Shown here: piece after piece, positions 9,266-17,437 of the stretch
How the letters are laid out: each line of letters starts with the position of its first letter
How positions within the stretch are numbered: position 1 is the stretch's first letter
Assembly: GCA_020639155.1 (NCBI GenBank)
Contig: JACKHF010000001.1
Coordinates: forward strand, 2,232,001-2,296,000
Length of the DNA stretch: 64,000 bases
Reading direction: 5' to 3'
Origin: Phycisphaeraceae bacterium
Lineage (GTDB): Bacteria > Planctomycetota > Phycisphaerae > Phycisphaerales > UBA1924
Program-made: the position numbers and the translations under genes
Notes under the pieces: model-generated
Seen by the model: the letters and a program-made list of their open reading frames with translations, nothing else
The model's database searches: none
Told to the model about the DNA's origin: nothing

Positions 9266-9475
9266 GTCGCCCTGTTTGCTCCCAAGATCGCCCTGTTTGC
9301 TCTGAAGATGATGGCGTTTACTCCAAACGTGGCGTGGTTTGGGCCAAACGTCTTCCTGTTTGGGCCAAAGATCGTCCTGTTTGCTCTGTCTGTGGCGACG
9401 TGTGCCCCGGATGTCGTCCTGTATGCTCTCAAGATGGCAATGTTTGGTTCCGGGATGGACCGGTTTGCTCTGGAT
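9266..9475. repeat. Degenerate 21-bp tandem repeat, about ten units
   Basis: Ten consecutive 21-nt units with a core like CCTGTTTGCTCCAAAGATCGT. Read on the plus strand they give heptads such as VALFAPK, IALFALK, VFLFGPK, IVLFALS, VVLYALK. Because 21 is a multiple of three, other frames on both strands stay open too (minus strand: TIFGPNR, KTFGPNH). No ribosome binding site or clear start supports translation, so this is called a DNA repeat rather than a gene. It lies just upstream of the palindromic repeat and the HD/HSP90-type gene. Confidence 0.75.
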
Positions 9476-9542
9476 CTGGGCTGGTCTGGGTTCGGATTGG
9501 AACCACACCCCCACGCAGGACACGGAGGCCCACAGAGGGGAG

Positions 9543-9583
9543 CCTGTACTGCCCCGTCATCCCCGCGCAAGCGGGGATCCAGT
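9543..9583 (+). repeat. Palindromic dispersed repeat, left copy
   Basis: The core CGTCATCCCCGCGCAAGCGG (start of the hairpin) is part of a 30-nt unit at 9554-9583 whose arms CCCCGC/GCGGGG pair. The same unit occurs inverted at 12933-12962 with 28 of 30 bases matching, and similarity extends outward to CCTGT. In one frame it reads VIPAQAGIQ, a well-known hallmark of a widespread bacterial noncoding palindromic repeat. Confidence 0.85.
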
Positions 9584-9718
9584 CGGGAACATCGCTATTG
9601 GGCCGGTGACCAGCCTTGTTGGTAGACATCGCTAAGGAACATCACCTAGCACGAAGTTCTCACACAACTCCGTAGAATGGTTGGATATAAATCGATCAGG
9701 TGTGATGTTGGAGATTAC

Positions 9719-12700
9719 ATGAGCAAGATCAAGTTCCCCCAGCAAATAAGTGACCTACTGAAAGAAAGTGAGTTTTTCGCTCCGATCCGCGCGCTTGCAG
9801 ATCGTGTAGGCCAGATCTTAAGCGACAATCAGATGCCTTTCTTTCCAGATTACACAGACCATGGGGTTAATCACATTGACAGTGTGCTCAAGTCAAAGAT
9901 TGATCTAGTACCCGATGAGGTATGGGAGCAGAGCAAATCAGAATCTAACCCTCGATTACTCACCGATGTTGATGCCGTCATAATGATCGGCGCGACATTA
10001 TTGCACGATATCGCCATGCATCTCCGAGTACACGGGTTTCGAGAACTTATTGCCGAAGGTTCACGATTCAAGCCTGTCGACTGGTTCAACCAAGATCACG
10101 AGGGGCACATAGCAGATCAACCATGGCATGCTCTTTGGGATAAGTATGAGCGTGAAGCCCGAAAGTTCAGTGCACGTGAACTCACAAACATCATTGGTGA
10201 GAAAGAAGCAGCCATTTGGAAGTTTGATGGGTTGCCTAATGATGATGGAACATGGACATTGAATGACAGACTCATCGTTGGAGAGTTTCTCCGACGACAC
10301 CATGCCAGACTTGCCCATGAGATTGCTTTGTATGGATTCCCGGGCTTGCCACAAGGTTCTGGCGAGGCGGAGTTTCCTGCGATGGGTACGGCAGGGCACG
10401 AACTCAAATTGCTTGCTGACCTCATCGGACTCACTGCGCGTTCGCATGGTACGTCTCTTCGAGTGTGTCAGGAGTATTTGAAATCGGTTCCGCAGTACCC
10501 GAAGAGTCCCCGCCCAATGGGTGCAGCGGTGCTGTATGCAATGGCACTACTTCGAATCGCCGACTATCTGCAAATGGACAGGAAGCGTGCTCCAGCAGTG
10601 CTGTTACAACTACGTCGGCCGCAAAGCCCGATCTCGGTGCAGGAATGGACAAAGCATCTCGCGGTGCAGCACATCGGGGAGGCTGACGATCCACGGGCCA
10701 TATCTGTCACAGTCAGTCCTAGCGTCAAGTTGAGCACATTTCTCCAACTAGGCGATCTGCTTAAAGGACTGCAACGAGAACTTGACCATGCAACAGCAGT
10801 CCTTGACGAAATCTATGGTGTCCATTCGGCTAGGGGTCTTGATCAACTTCAACTTGCAATCAGGCGAGTCCACTCAAACCTACAAACAAACGCTTTTCAA
10901 CAGCGCCTTCCATATGTTCCAAGAGAAACGGGTTTTAGTGCAGACCCAAACCTACTCACGCTGCTTGTAGAGCCATTGTATGGAAAAGAGCCGAGTGTCG
11001 GTATCCGTGAGCTCGTTCAGAATGCAACCGACGCTGTGCGAGCTTTGGATGTCTGGTGCAAAGATCGTAATGTATCTGTTGATACTTTGAATCTTCCTGC
11101 GCTGGGTGCAGATGTTCTTGTTGATTTTGTCCAGCATGAAAACGGCTCTTGGATGCTGCGGGTGACCGATCGTGGAATCGGTATGACCAGCGACACAATC
11201 CAACAATATTTTCTGCGTGCCGGTGCGTCATTTCGTCAATCATCCGCTTGGGTCAAGGATTTCGTTGACAACGAGGGAAACGCACGTGTGCTCAAGGCTG
11301 GCCGATTCGGTGTGGGAGTGTTTTCGTACTTCCTTATAGGAAACTCATTTAGAATATGGACAAGGAACGTGGATGATCTTACATCGGGCCACTACTTCGA
11401 AGTATCAGCACATAGCCAAACCATTGAAATACAACGAAAGCCCGATCTGCCTGTCGGTACAACAGTCGAAATTGATCTCTATGATGACGCGCTTATTTTT
11501 GAGAAAAAGGGCAATACAGTCGCGGCGCGTATTTCATCGCGCGTTTTTGATTGGTATTGTCTCAACTGGCCCAAAGTTGTCATGCGACAGATTGACCAAA
11601 GTGGAGTAACGATATTAGATCAAGGCATTAATATGGATTTCCACATAGATCAACGGCTGTCCCGCTGGCGACCTTTGCGCATTGACGGCTGGGATTCTAT
11701 ATACTGGTCAACTGAGTTCTTTAGGCAGCATTTTAGTAGAGATATACCTTTCTTATGCAACGGAATACGTATTGGTCACGTAATAGCACATGATCATATT
11801 GTCTTTTCTCGGTTTGATTGGCCGGAAGAAATACAATTATTGTGCCCGGGAATATCAGTATTCGATAGTTCTGCAAAGCTCCCATTAACTATCCAGAGAG
11901 ACAGTCTTCTTGATAACAAGCTGCCATTTATCGATGATCTTGCACGAGATGTCATTATGTCATTTATTGCTCACGCATTGGTGTGTGGCCCGCGGTCTCA
12001 ATATGAATCAATGGTAAATGCTCGCCGACATCCGTTGTCACTCCATCTTCTTATGGGAAGTAAACATAGTGAGAGTTCAGTAAGAAAATATCTAAGACCT
12101 CCGGGCTTTTATTACGGCCTGAATAGATGGGTATGTACAGAATCTGATTTTATTCCAACCGATCCATGGCTATGGAATCAGCTAAAAAAACCCACTTGCC
12201 TTGTAATCGGATCGATATTGTCATCTATAATTGGCTACGGTTCTAATGAATATGATACTTTTGTTCAAAAATTAACTACATTAGAATCGCATGTATCAGG
12301 CAGAACAATGTGGAATCTCTCTAGTTCGGCGGTTGACTTTCAGACAAGTGAAGTCATGAAAAGCGCGGATGTATTCATCATTGATTTATTCGAAGAGTTA
12401 GTTGAACATGGCGTACATGATCTTGGGCAGCTTGACTCGGCATATGTCGCTGTTGCTGCAGCGGGTGACACATCTGTTCGACACAAGTATCAAAGATTAA
12501 CTGAAGTATGTAGCCCTTGGAGCCGCCAGTCTTGTTCCGAAACAGGATTCCAATACCATGAGATATTCCGCGATATGCCGCCTTCATCGATAGCTGTGGA
12601 GTACGTGCGCGCTATGTGGGATCTGCCGAGTAGTAAACTAAGTAAAGGCGTGTTCTTTTGTGCGGAACTCAAAACAAAAATATGCGACACTCCCGAGTCA

Positions 12701-12871
12701 ATGCTTGCAAAGATTTGGAGTGAGTGCCTGGGTGCTACCGCGATACCGTTTGATCCCGACGCTCGCAAGGAGCTTGTTAACTATGGACGGAAGCACGCAG
12801 GTCTCAGAGGGCATATTGAAATGTGGGAAGAAATGCAGCGGTGTGGAGCAGATTGCTATTCGCCACATTAA
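9719..12871 (+). CDS. HD-domain plus HSP90-type (GHKL) ATPase fusion protein, putative conflict or stress protein
   Basis: 1050 residues from ATG 9719 (GGAG at 9710-9713); an in-frame ATG at 9677 lacks this site. The N-terminal HD-superfamily domain shows TDHGVNH (His48), LLHD (His96-Asp97), a HHARLAHE helix and LRIADYLQMD (Asp282). It is followed by an HSP90/GHKL ATPase: N-box ELVQNATDA (431-439), DRGIGM (484-489) and GRFGVGVFSYF (528-538). The last 450 residues resemble nothing I can name. The DNA is AT-rich for this window: line 12061-12120 is 23/60 G+C against 39/60 at 13561-13620. Inverted repeats lie on both sides. HD fused to HSP90-like ATPases has been discussed in the context of bacterial conflict systems; function here is inferred. 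Confidence 0.82.
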   Translation: MSKIKFPQQISDLLKESEFFAPIRALADRVGQILSDNQMPFFPDYTDHGVNHIDSVLKSKIDLVPDEVWEQSKSESNPRLLTDVDAVIMIGATLLHDIAMHLRVHGFRELIAEGSRFKPVDWFNQDHEGHIADQPWHALWDKYEREARKFSARELTNIIGEKEAAIWKFDGLPNDDGTWTLNDRLIVGEFLRRHHARLAHEIALYGFPGLPQGSGEAEFPAMGTAGHELKLLADLIGLTARSHGTSLRVCQEYLKSVPQYPKSPRPMGAAVLYAMALLRIADYLQMDRKRAPAVLLQLRRPQSPISVQEWTKHLAVQHIGEADDPRAISVTVSPSVKLSTFLQLGDLLKGLQRELDHATAVLDEIYGVHSARGLDQLQLAIRRVHSNLQTNAFQQRLPYVPRETGFSADPNLLTLLVEPLYGKEPSVGIRELVQNATDAVRALDVWCKDRNVSVDTLNLPALGADVLVDFVQHENGSWMLRVTDRGIGMTSDTIQQYFLRAGASFRQSSAWVKDFVDNEGNARVLKAGRFGVGVFSYFLIGNSFRIWTRNVDDLTSGHYFEVSAHSQTIEIQRKPDLPVGTTVEIDLYDDALIFEKKGNTVAARISSRVFDWYCLNWPKVVMRQIDQSGVTILDQGINMDFHIDQRLSRWRPLRIDGWDSIYWSTEFFRQHFSRDIPFLCNGIRIGHVIAHDHIVFSRFDWPEEIQLLCPGISVFDSSAKLPLTIQRDSLLDNKLPFIDDLARDVIMSFIAHALVCGPRSQYESMVNARRHPLSLHLLMGSKHSESSVRKYLRPPGFYYGLNRWVCTESDFIPTDPWLWNQLKKPTCLVIGSILSSIIGYGSNEYDTFVQKLTTLESHVSGRTMWNLSSSAVDFQTSEVMKSADVFIIDLFEELVEHGVHDLGQLDSAYVAVAAAGDTSVRHKYQRLTEVCSPWSRQSCSETGFQYHEIFRDMPPSSIAVEYVRAMWDLPSSKLSKGVFFCAELKTKICDTPESMLAKIWSECLGATAIPFDPDARKELVNYGRKHAGLRGHIEMWEEMQRCGADCYSPH

Positions 12872-13197
12872 TATGATTCAGTGCCGTAGCAGTTGTTTAT
12901 CCCTATTTCTTCGTTTCAAATCCTGTTTTCCTACTAGATCCCCGCTTTCGCGGGGATGACGGAGGACAGCACAGGGATGACGAACCGTTGGAGCACAACG
13001 CGCAAGATTCGCTGCCTGTGACAATCCTGCCCCGTGTATTGGTCACAACAGATCGTGGGTGCCGATTCGCCTGTCCGAGGCAGCCTCTAATGTGGGGGTT
13101 GCCAAGGGATAACACCGATCGCTGCGGATGTGTGCTCGCCAGAGCATACAGAAAGAAGGATTCGTCGCCGCGATCCACAGTCATGGAGGACTGACCC
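12872..13197. other. Intergenic region holding the right palindromic repeat
   Basis: About 325 bases. Apart from the inverted repeat at 12933-12975, the only clear element is the ribosome binding site GGAGG just before the 13198 start. A longer plus-strand frame across this region is in the wrong frame relative to the downstream gene and is not credible. Confidence 0.5.
12933..12975 (-). repeat. Palindromic dispersed repeat, right copy (inverted)
   Basis: ACTAGATCCCCGCTTTCGCG begins a 30-nt unit (12933-12962) that is the reverse complement of the left copy at 9554-9583 with two mismatches. The outward similarity continues to CCTGT on the minus strand (12971-12975). The two copies sit about 135 bp before the start and 60 bp after the stop of the HD/HSP90-type gene. 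Confidence 0.85.
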
Positions 13198-13872
13198 ATG
13201 TCCACACTCCCCGGGACAATCGTCGGCGATATAGAATGGTTCGAGCAGCGTGTCACCGGCTGGGCGGAAAACCCGGCAGCCATCGGCCTCACCGCTGGTC
13301 AGGTCACCGAGATCACAACCGAAACAACCGAGGCGCGCACAGCGTACGACAACGCGCAGGCCGCAAAGACCGCCGCAAAGAATGCGACCATGACGCAGAA
13401 CACGCAGGTCTCCGAGATGCGTTCGTTCGGCAATCAGGTCATCAAGACGATCCGCGCGTACGCGCTCACGCAGCCCGATCCCAACGCGGTGTACACCGCC
13501 GCGTCCGTGCCGCCGCCAAAGGATCCGCAGTCAAACCCGCCCGAGCAGCCGTACGGCATCACCTACGACCTCAACGACAGCGGCGCGCTCGAGCTGAAGT
13601 GGAAGGGCAACACGCAGGGCGGCTCGACCGTCTACAGCGTGCTCCGCTCCGTGCAGACCGAGCCGGGCGAGCCGTTCGGCCAACTCGAACAGGTTGGCCT
13701 GACCGGCGTTCGCAGCTTCACCGACAGCACCGTGCCCGCGTGCACCATCGCGGCGCAGTACATCATCAAGGCGTACAAGGGCTCGTTCTCGCCAGTGGGA
13801 TCGGTGCCGATCGTCGCACGTTTCACCGCGGGCACGGACTTCGGCAGTCAGTCGTTCCGGTACGTCGCGTAA
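13198..13872 (+). CDS. Hypothetical protein with fibronectin type III-like C-terminal half
   Basis: 224 residues, no signal peptide. The N-terminal half (residues 1-100) is helical and Ala/Thr-rich (TTETTEARTAYDNAQAAKTAAK). A Pro-rich linker (PPPKDPQSNPPEQP) leads to a C-terminal region with a beta-sandwich pattern (ALELKWKGN, STVYSVLRS, GVRSFTDSTV, AAQYIIKAYK), like an Fn3 module. Start ATG 13198 follows GGAGG (13184-13188). The function is unknown. Single-gene unit ending in a strong terminator. Confidence 0.7.
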   Translation: MSTLPGTIVGDIEWFEQRVTGWAENPAAIGLTAGQVTEITTETTEARTAYDNAQAAKTAAKNATMTQNTQVSEMRSFGNQVIKTIRAYALTQPDPNAVYTAASVPPPKDPQSNPPEQPYGITYDLNDSGALELKWKGNTQGGSTVYSVLRSVQTEPGEPFGQLEQVGLTGVRSFTDSTVPACTIAAQYIIKAYKGSFSPVGSVPIVARFTAGTDFGSQSFRYVA

Positions 13873-13897
13873 AGAGCGCAAACTGCAATAAGAAACA

Positions 13898-13925
13898 AAC
13901 CACCGGTATCGTGCCGGTGGTTTTT
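13898..13925 (+). terminator. Rho-independent terminator
   Basis: AACCACCGG pairs with CCGGTGGTT around a 7-nt loop, followed by a TTTTT run. Located 26 bp after the stop of the 13198 gene; also faces the end of the minus-strand FUN14-like gene. Confidence 0.9.
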
Positions 13926-13946
13926 CGTTGTGTGCGCAAGAAAAAA

Positions 13947-14564
13947 CTATCTGCTCCGGAACCCCATGAACATGCCGCCCAGTGTCGCAGCGGCTGACGG
14001 CATGTAGCCCGTGATGAAACCTTTGGCTGAGTCAAACTGCGACGACGCCCACGCGCTGACGGTGTCGTACTTGTTACCGAGCAATGTCCAGTCGATGTCC
14101 GCGATGCCCGCGTACTGCAACCCGAACAGGCCGAGCAGGAAGAACCCAGCGAACACGAGCGCGGTGCGGAGCACGAGCTTGAGCGCCATCGCGATCGAGA
14201 ACCCAGCAAAGAAACTAAATCCCGCGCGGAACATCGCTGGCGACCACTCGGTCGCTGTGTCCTTTGCGGTTTCAAGTGATGAGGGCTCGCCCGTGCCTGT
14301 GCTTTCAGTTGGCGCAAACCCGGGGACGAGGTTGTTGTTGTCAAACTCGCCAGTTGATTCTCCGGGTTGTTGCATCGGCTGGGTGTCAGCAGATTTGCCT
14401 ATCGCAAACGGCAGCGCGATGCCAGCACCCATCAGCAGGATCGATACCACCAATAGCAGTTTGCTTACGCCTGAGATGCGGCTGATTGGTGATCCGGATG
14501 GCGCGTCTTCGTGCGAAGCACCGTGCTCTGCTGCCTGCTGATGTTGTTCCTTGCCCTTTTTCAC
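13947..14564 (-). CDS. FUN14-family-like membrane protein
   Basis: 205 residues. A polar N-terminus is followed by TM1 (KLLLVVSILLMGAGIALPFA), a Ser/Thr/Pro-rich stretch, and a C-terminal FUN14-like module: Gly-rich membrane segment FSFFAGFSIAMALK, hydrophobic segment VFAGFFLLGLFGLQYAG, the typical IADIDW after it, and a final GYMPSAAATLGGMFMGFRS. In eukaryotes FUN14 proteins sit in mitochondrial membranes; the bacterial role is unknown. Its start overlaps the stop of the upstream methyltransferase gene by 4 bp, so it is the third gene of the Wzt operon. Confidence 0.65.
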   Translation of the reverse strand: MKKGKEQHQQAAEHGASHEDAPSGSPISRISGVSKLLLVVSILLMGAGIALPFAIGKSADTQPMQQPGESTGEFDNNNLVPGFAPTESTGTGEPSSLETAKDTATEWSPAMFRAGFSFFAGFSIAMALKLVLRTALVFAGFFLLGLFGLQYAGIADIDWTLLGNKYDTVSAWASSQFDSAKGFITGYMPSAAATLGGMFMGFRSR

Positions 14565-15928
14565 GTTGGTGGTTTTCCTTTGATTGATTTCCGGAAGAAT
14601 CCGCGTGAGAGTGAATCATCCAGCGCGTCGATCTGCTGCTGGTGCGTGTTGTGCGTGGACTCGATATGCTGTGCGCGAAGTTTGAGTGCTTCAAGATCGA
14701 GTGTGATCGTTTCAAAGTGCTTGTTGAGTTCCTTCAGCCGCTCCTCACGATGGGCGAGGTCCTTCGTTGCGATGGTGAGTTGCTGGCGCGCGTCCGTGAT
14801 GGCCCGCTCGTGCTCGCTGATGGTTGATTTGAGCTGCTCGGTTTCGCTGTGGAGTGTTGCTGTCTTTGCACGCTCGTTGTTGAGCTGTGTTTCGAGTTGC
14901 TGCTTCGCTGCGGTGAGTGATTGCGTGTCCTTCTCGATGCTCTGGATTCGTTCGGTGTGCGATGCGATGGCTTTGTTTGCTTCTGCGAGATGTGTATCCA
15001 GATTGTCTGCACGGGTTTTCAGATTCGCGATGTGCTCGGACTGATTCTGGATGATGTTGTATCGTTCTTCGCACATTATTCGTGCTGCAGCAAGATCGGA
15101 TCTTATCTGTTCGATTGTTGCATTTCGCTGACGAATCATCTCGGTCTGCGAGTTGATCGCGTCCATGCGCTTGATAAGCAACTCAGCCTTTTCCTTGTTC
15201 GCGATATCTTTGGCTTCGAATAACGCCTTGAAGGTGTAGAGTTGTATCTTGTCCGCGAGATTCTGCTGCTTGATTGCAGCAAGGGCGCGATCTCCCTTGG
15301 GGAATAACACGCCAAGCCCCCACGAGTGTTCGAATGCGAATCCGGGGTACTCGGAGAGCAGTTCTTTCCAGAAGTCAGCAGAGCCGTAGCCGCTCGATTC
15401 TGCCGTGTCGTGAAACAGCATCACGCCGTGCTCGCGGAGCTTTGGAAGCCAGGTCTCAAAGTCGTGCTTGACAGCCTCGTACGTATGCAAGCCATCGATA
15501 TGAATAATGTCGCACGACTCGTTTTCGACATGGTCGAGCGCCTCATCAAAGAGTGAACGATGAAGCACGATGTGCTGCTTGGTAAACCGGCGCTCGACAA
15601 TATCTGTGACAGTCGAGTACACTTCCTCGCCGTAGAAGCCAGCGTGCTCCTCACCTTTGAACGTATCAACACCAATGAGCTGCGTGGGAAGATTGCCATC
15701 TTTGATGGCCTGCGCCCACGCAAAGAATGAGGTGCCCCAGTGGACACCGAGCTCGGCGATCCTGATCGGCTTGAACCAGTGAACAAGGTCGTATGCGAAG
15801 TTTCTGTGCCCGCACCACGGCCATATCTTGTGTTCTGGCTTGAACTCATCGGCTTCAAAGACTGGATCAGAGATGTGCCAGACGGTTTCCGTGAGAGGCT
15901 CCGGCTGGGCAAGCGTGTTGTCAGCCAT
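14561..15928 (-). CDS. SAM methyltransferase with long C-terminal coiled coil
   Basis: 455 residues. Residues 55-215 form a methyltransferase domain of the Methyltransf_24/cephalosporin hydroxylase type: AELGVHWGTSFFAW (SAM loop), LIGVDTFKGEEH, CDIIHIDGLHTYEAVKHDF and GVMLFHDT. Residues about 240-440 are a nearly uninterrupted coiled coil rich in Gln, Glu, Arg and Ala. It overlaps the end of the Wzt-like ATPase by 8 bp and the FUN14-like gene by 4 bp. The operon context suggests modification of an exported glycan. The combination recalls WbdD, whose coiled coil sets O-antigen chain length, but the catalytic family differs, so this is only an analogy. Confidence 0.78.
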   Translation of the reverse strand: MADNTLAQPEPLTETVWHISDPVFEADEFKPEHKIWPWCGHRNFAYDLVHWFKPIRIAELGVHWGTSFFAWAQAIKDGNLPTQLIGVDTFKGEEHAGFYGEEVYSTVTDIVERRFTKQHIVLHRSLFDEALDHVENESCDIIHIDGLHTYEAVKHDFETWLPKLREHGVMLFHDTAESSGYGSADFWKELLSEYPGFAFEHSWGLGVLFPKGDRALAAIKQQNLADKIQLYTFKALFEAKDIANKEKAELLIKRMDAINSQTEMIRQRNATIEQIRSDLAAARIMCEERYNIIQNQSEHIANLKTRADNLDTHLAEANKAIASHTERIQSIEKDTQSLTAAKQQLETQLNNERAKTATLHSETEQLKSTISEHERAITDARQQLTIATKDLAHREERLKELNKHFETITLDLEALKLRAQHIESTHNTHQQQIDALDDSLSRGFFRKSIKGKPPT

Positions 15929-17315
15929 GCGTTCTCACCTCCATCGATCGGATGTGGTTGTTGAACAGCCCATGGATTGCAATGCGCGGACTGGCTGACT
16001 TTATCTCAACGACGTTGTGCGCCCAGCACTGGATGTCATGGTAGAGGGGGTGATCGCCCTGGCCAATCCCGAATGTGAGCGTGTATGCGCCCTGACGTAT
16101 CTCAGGCCAGCGGAACTCAAGACTGACCTGATGACGTCCGGCGCACCCGACTGAAGTAACAGGATCTTCAAGTGAGCATGTATTGTCACCGCATACCGCG
16201 TTCCCGAATCTGTCCTGCAGCAACGTTCCGAAGATCAGCTGATCCATTGCCTCGTCAGTCTCGAACTCGGCGTGGCAGATGTACCCGTCACCCGGTTGAA
16301 GCACGCCGATCGGCGTCAGATCAAAGTTGGTCACAGCAACGCGAGTGATTCTTGCTTTACCAACTCCGCCTCGTTTCTCGTCGGTGACCGGAACCCACGG
16401 AAGAGACGCTTGTGTAGAGTTTGCCCGATGGAACTGATCTTGGTTTGTTGTGAACTGCTGAGTGGCTTCGCTGTCCGCACGCTGCTCTGAATGAACAATC
16501 TTCGTGTAGTACGCAATTGCGTCCTTGGGGGTCCCTTCGAACGCAAGTCTCCCTCTGGAGAGCACAACTGCACGGTCACAGTGTTGCGCGATGGATCCGA
16601 GATCGTGTGAGACGAGCAGCTTCGTTGTATTGGCGAGTTTGTCTCGCATGTATCTAGCGCATTTCTGCTGGAAGAAGATGTCGCCTACCGAAAGTGCCTC
16701 ATCAACAACAAGAATGTCGGGCTCAACGTGAGCAGCAACCGCGAAAGCAAGCCGAACAACCATCCCGCTGGAATACGTGTGCAGGGGCTGATCGATAAAG
16801 CTGCCGATGTCAGCAAAGCTCAAAATAGAGTCGAGCAACGAGTCGATCTGCTTTCGCGACAGCCCGCGGATCGCGCCAGCAAGATAGACGTTTTCTCTCC
16901 CGGTAAAATCCTTGTTGAACCCGGATCCGAGTTCGAGGAGCGCCGAGATTTTGCCATGCACCTCAACACTGCCGGTTGTTGGTCGAAGTGTGCCGCAGAT
17001 AATCTGAAGGAGTGTCGATTTGCCAGCACCGTTCCGTCCAATGATGCCCAGTGTTTGACCCCTGTACAGGGTCAGGTCGACTTCGTGGAGTGCCCAGAAC
17101 TCCTTGTAGCACTGTTTCTTCCATCTGTAGATCGCCTGCTTTAACCGATCGACAGGCTTGGTGTAAACGTGGTAGCACTTGGAGACACCTTGGACACGGA
17201 TGGCGATCTCGCGCTGTGCCGATGCACTCTGAGGCATGTCAGGGTTTGCGGCGTTGGATGAGCCATTCAAAGCCGGAGTGCGTTGTGATGCGTTTGGTGC
17301 TGTGACTGCGGACAT
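15921..17315 (-). CDS. wzt: ABC transporter ATPase for polysaccharide export, Wzt type
   Basis: 464 residues from ATG 17315; a TTG at 17366 is less likely. The ATPase domain has Walker A GRNGAGKST, signature YSSGMVVRLAFA, Walker B ILVVDEALSVGD and the H-loop LLVSHD. A C-terminal extension of about 160 residues (GYICHAEFETDE, IFGTLLQDRFGN, YTLTFGIG) matches the Wzt carbohydrate-binding beta-sandwich that selects capped polymer. Works with the divergent Wzm-like permease starting 123 bp away. Heads the operon with the coiled-coil methyltransferase. Confidence 0.9.
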   Translation of the reverse strand: MSAVTAPNASQRTPALNGSSNAANPDMPQSASAQREIAIRVQGVSKCYHVYTKPVDRLKQAIYRWKKQCYKEFWALHEVDLTLYRGQTLGIIGRNGAGKSTLLQIICGTLRPTTGSVEVHGKISALLELGSGFNKDFTGRENVYLAGAIRGLSRKQIDSLLDSILSFADIGSFIDQPLHTYSSGMVVRLAFAVAAHVEPDILVVDEALSVGDIFFQQKCARYMRDKLANTTKLLVSHDLGSIAQHCDRAVVLSRGRLAFEGTPKDAIAYYTKIVHSEQRADSEATQQFTTNQDQFHRANSTQASLPWVPVTDEKRGGVGKARITRVAVTNFDLTPIGVLQPGDGYICHAEFETDEAMDQLIFGTLLQDRFGNAVCGDNTCSLEDPVTSVGCAGRHQVSLEFRWPEIRQGAYTLTFGIGQGDHPLYHDIQCWAHNVVEIKSASPRIAIHGLFNNHIRSMEVRTHG

Positions 17316-17437
17316 TCTGGGAATCGTCTCTCTCGGTGTTGCTGACACGCTGCGTGTGCCGTGCAATGATATGCGGGATGAGCTCCATGCTCATCGGCCA
17401 GACCGAACGTTTTCGCCCGGTTTCGGGGGCAGAGGGG

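Noticed and set aside
9266..9475. CRISPR array or pentapeptide-repeat gene
   Set aside because: Units are contiguous with no spacers, and the period is 7 codons, not 5; the A(D/N)LxF pattern is absent.
8986..9625. Several long open frames on both strands across the 21-bp repeats and the palindromic repeat
   Set aside because: All are explained by a repeat period divisible by three; none has a convincing start, ribosome binding site or homology, and the ends run into the VIPAQAGIQ/SSPRKRGSS translation of a noncoding repeat.
13128..13997. Long plus-strand frame overlapping the Fn3-like gene
   Set aside because: Arg/His-rich shadow in another frame; the 13198 frame has a GGAGG site and sensible composition.
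16001..17305. Short plus-strand frames opposite the Wzt-like gene
   Set aside because: Antisense shadows; Walker motifs on the minus strand fix the coding strand.
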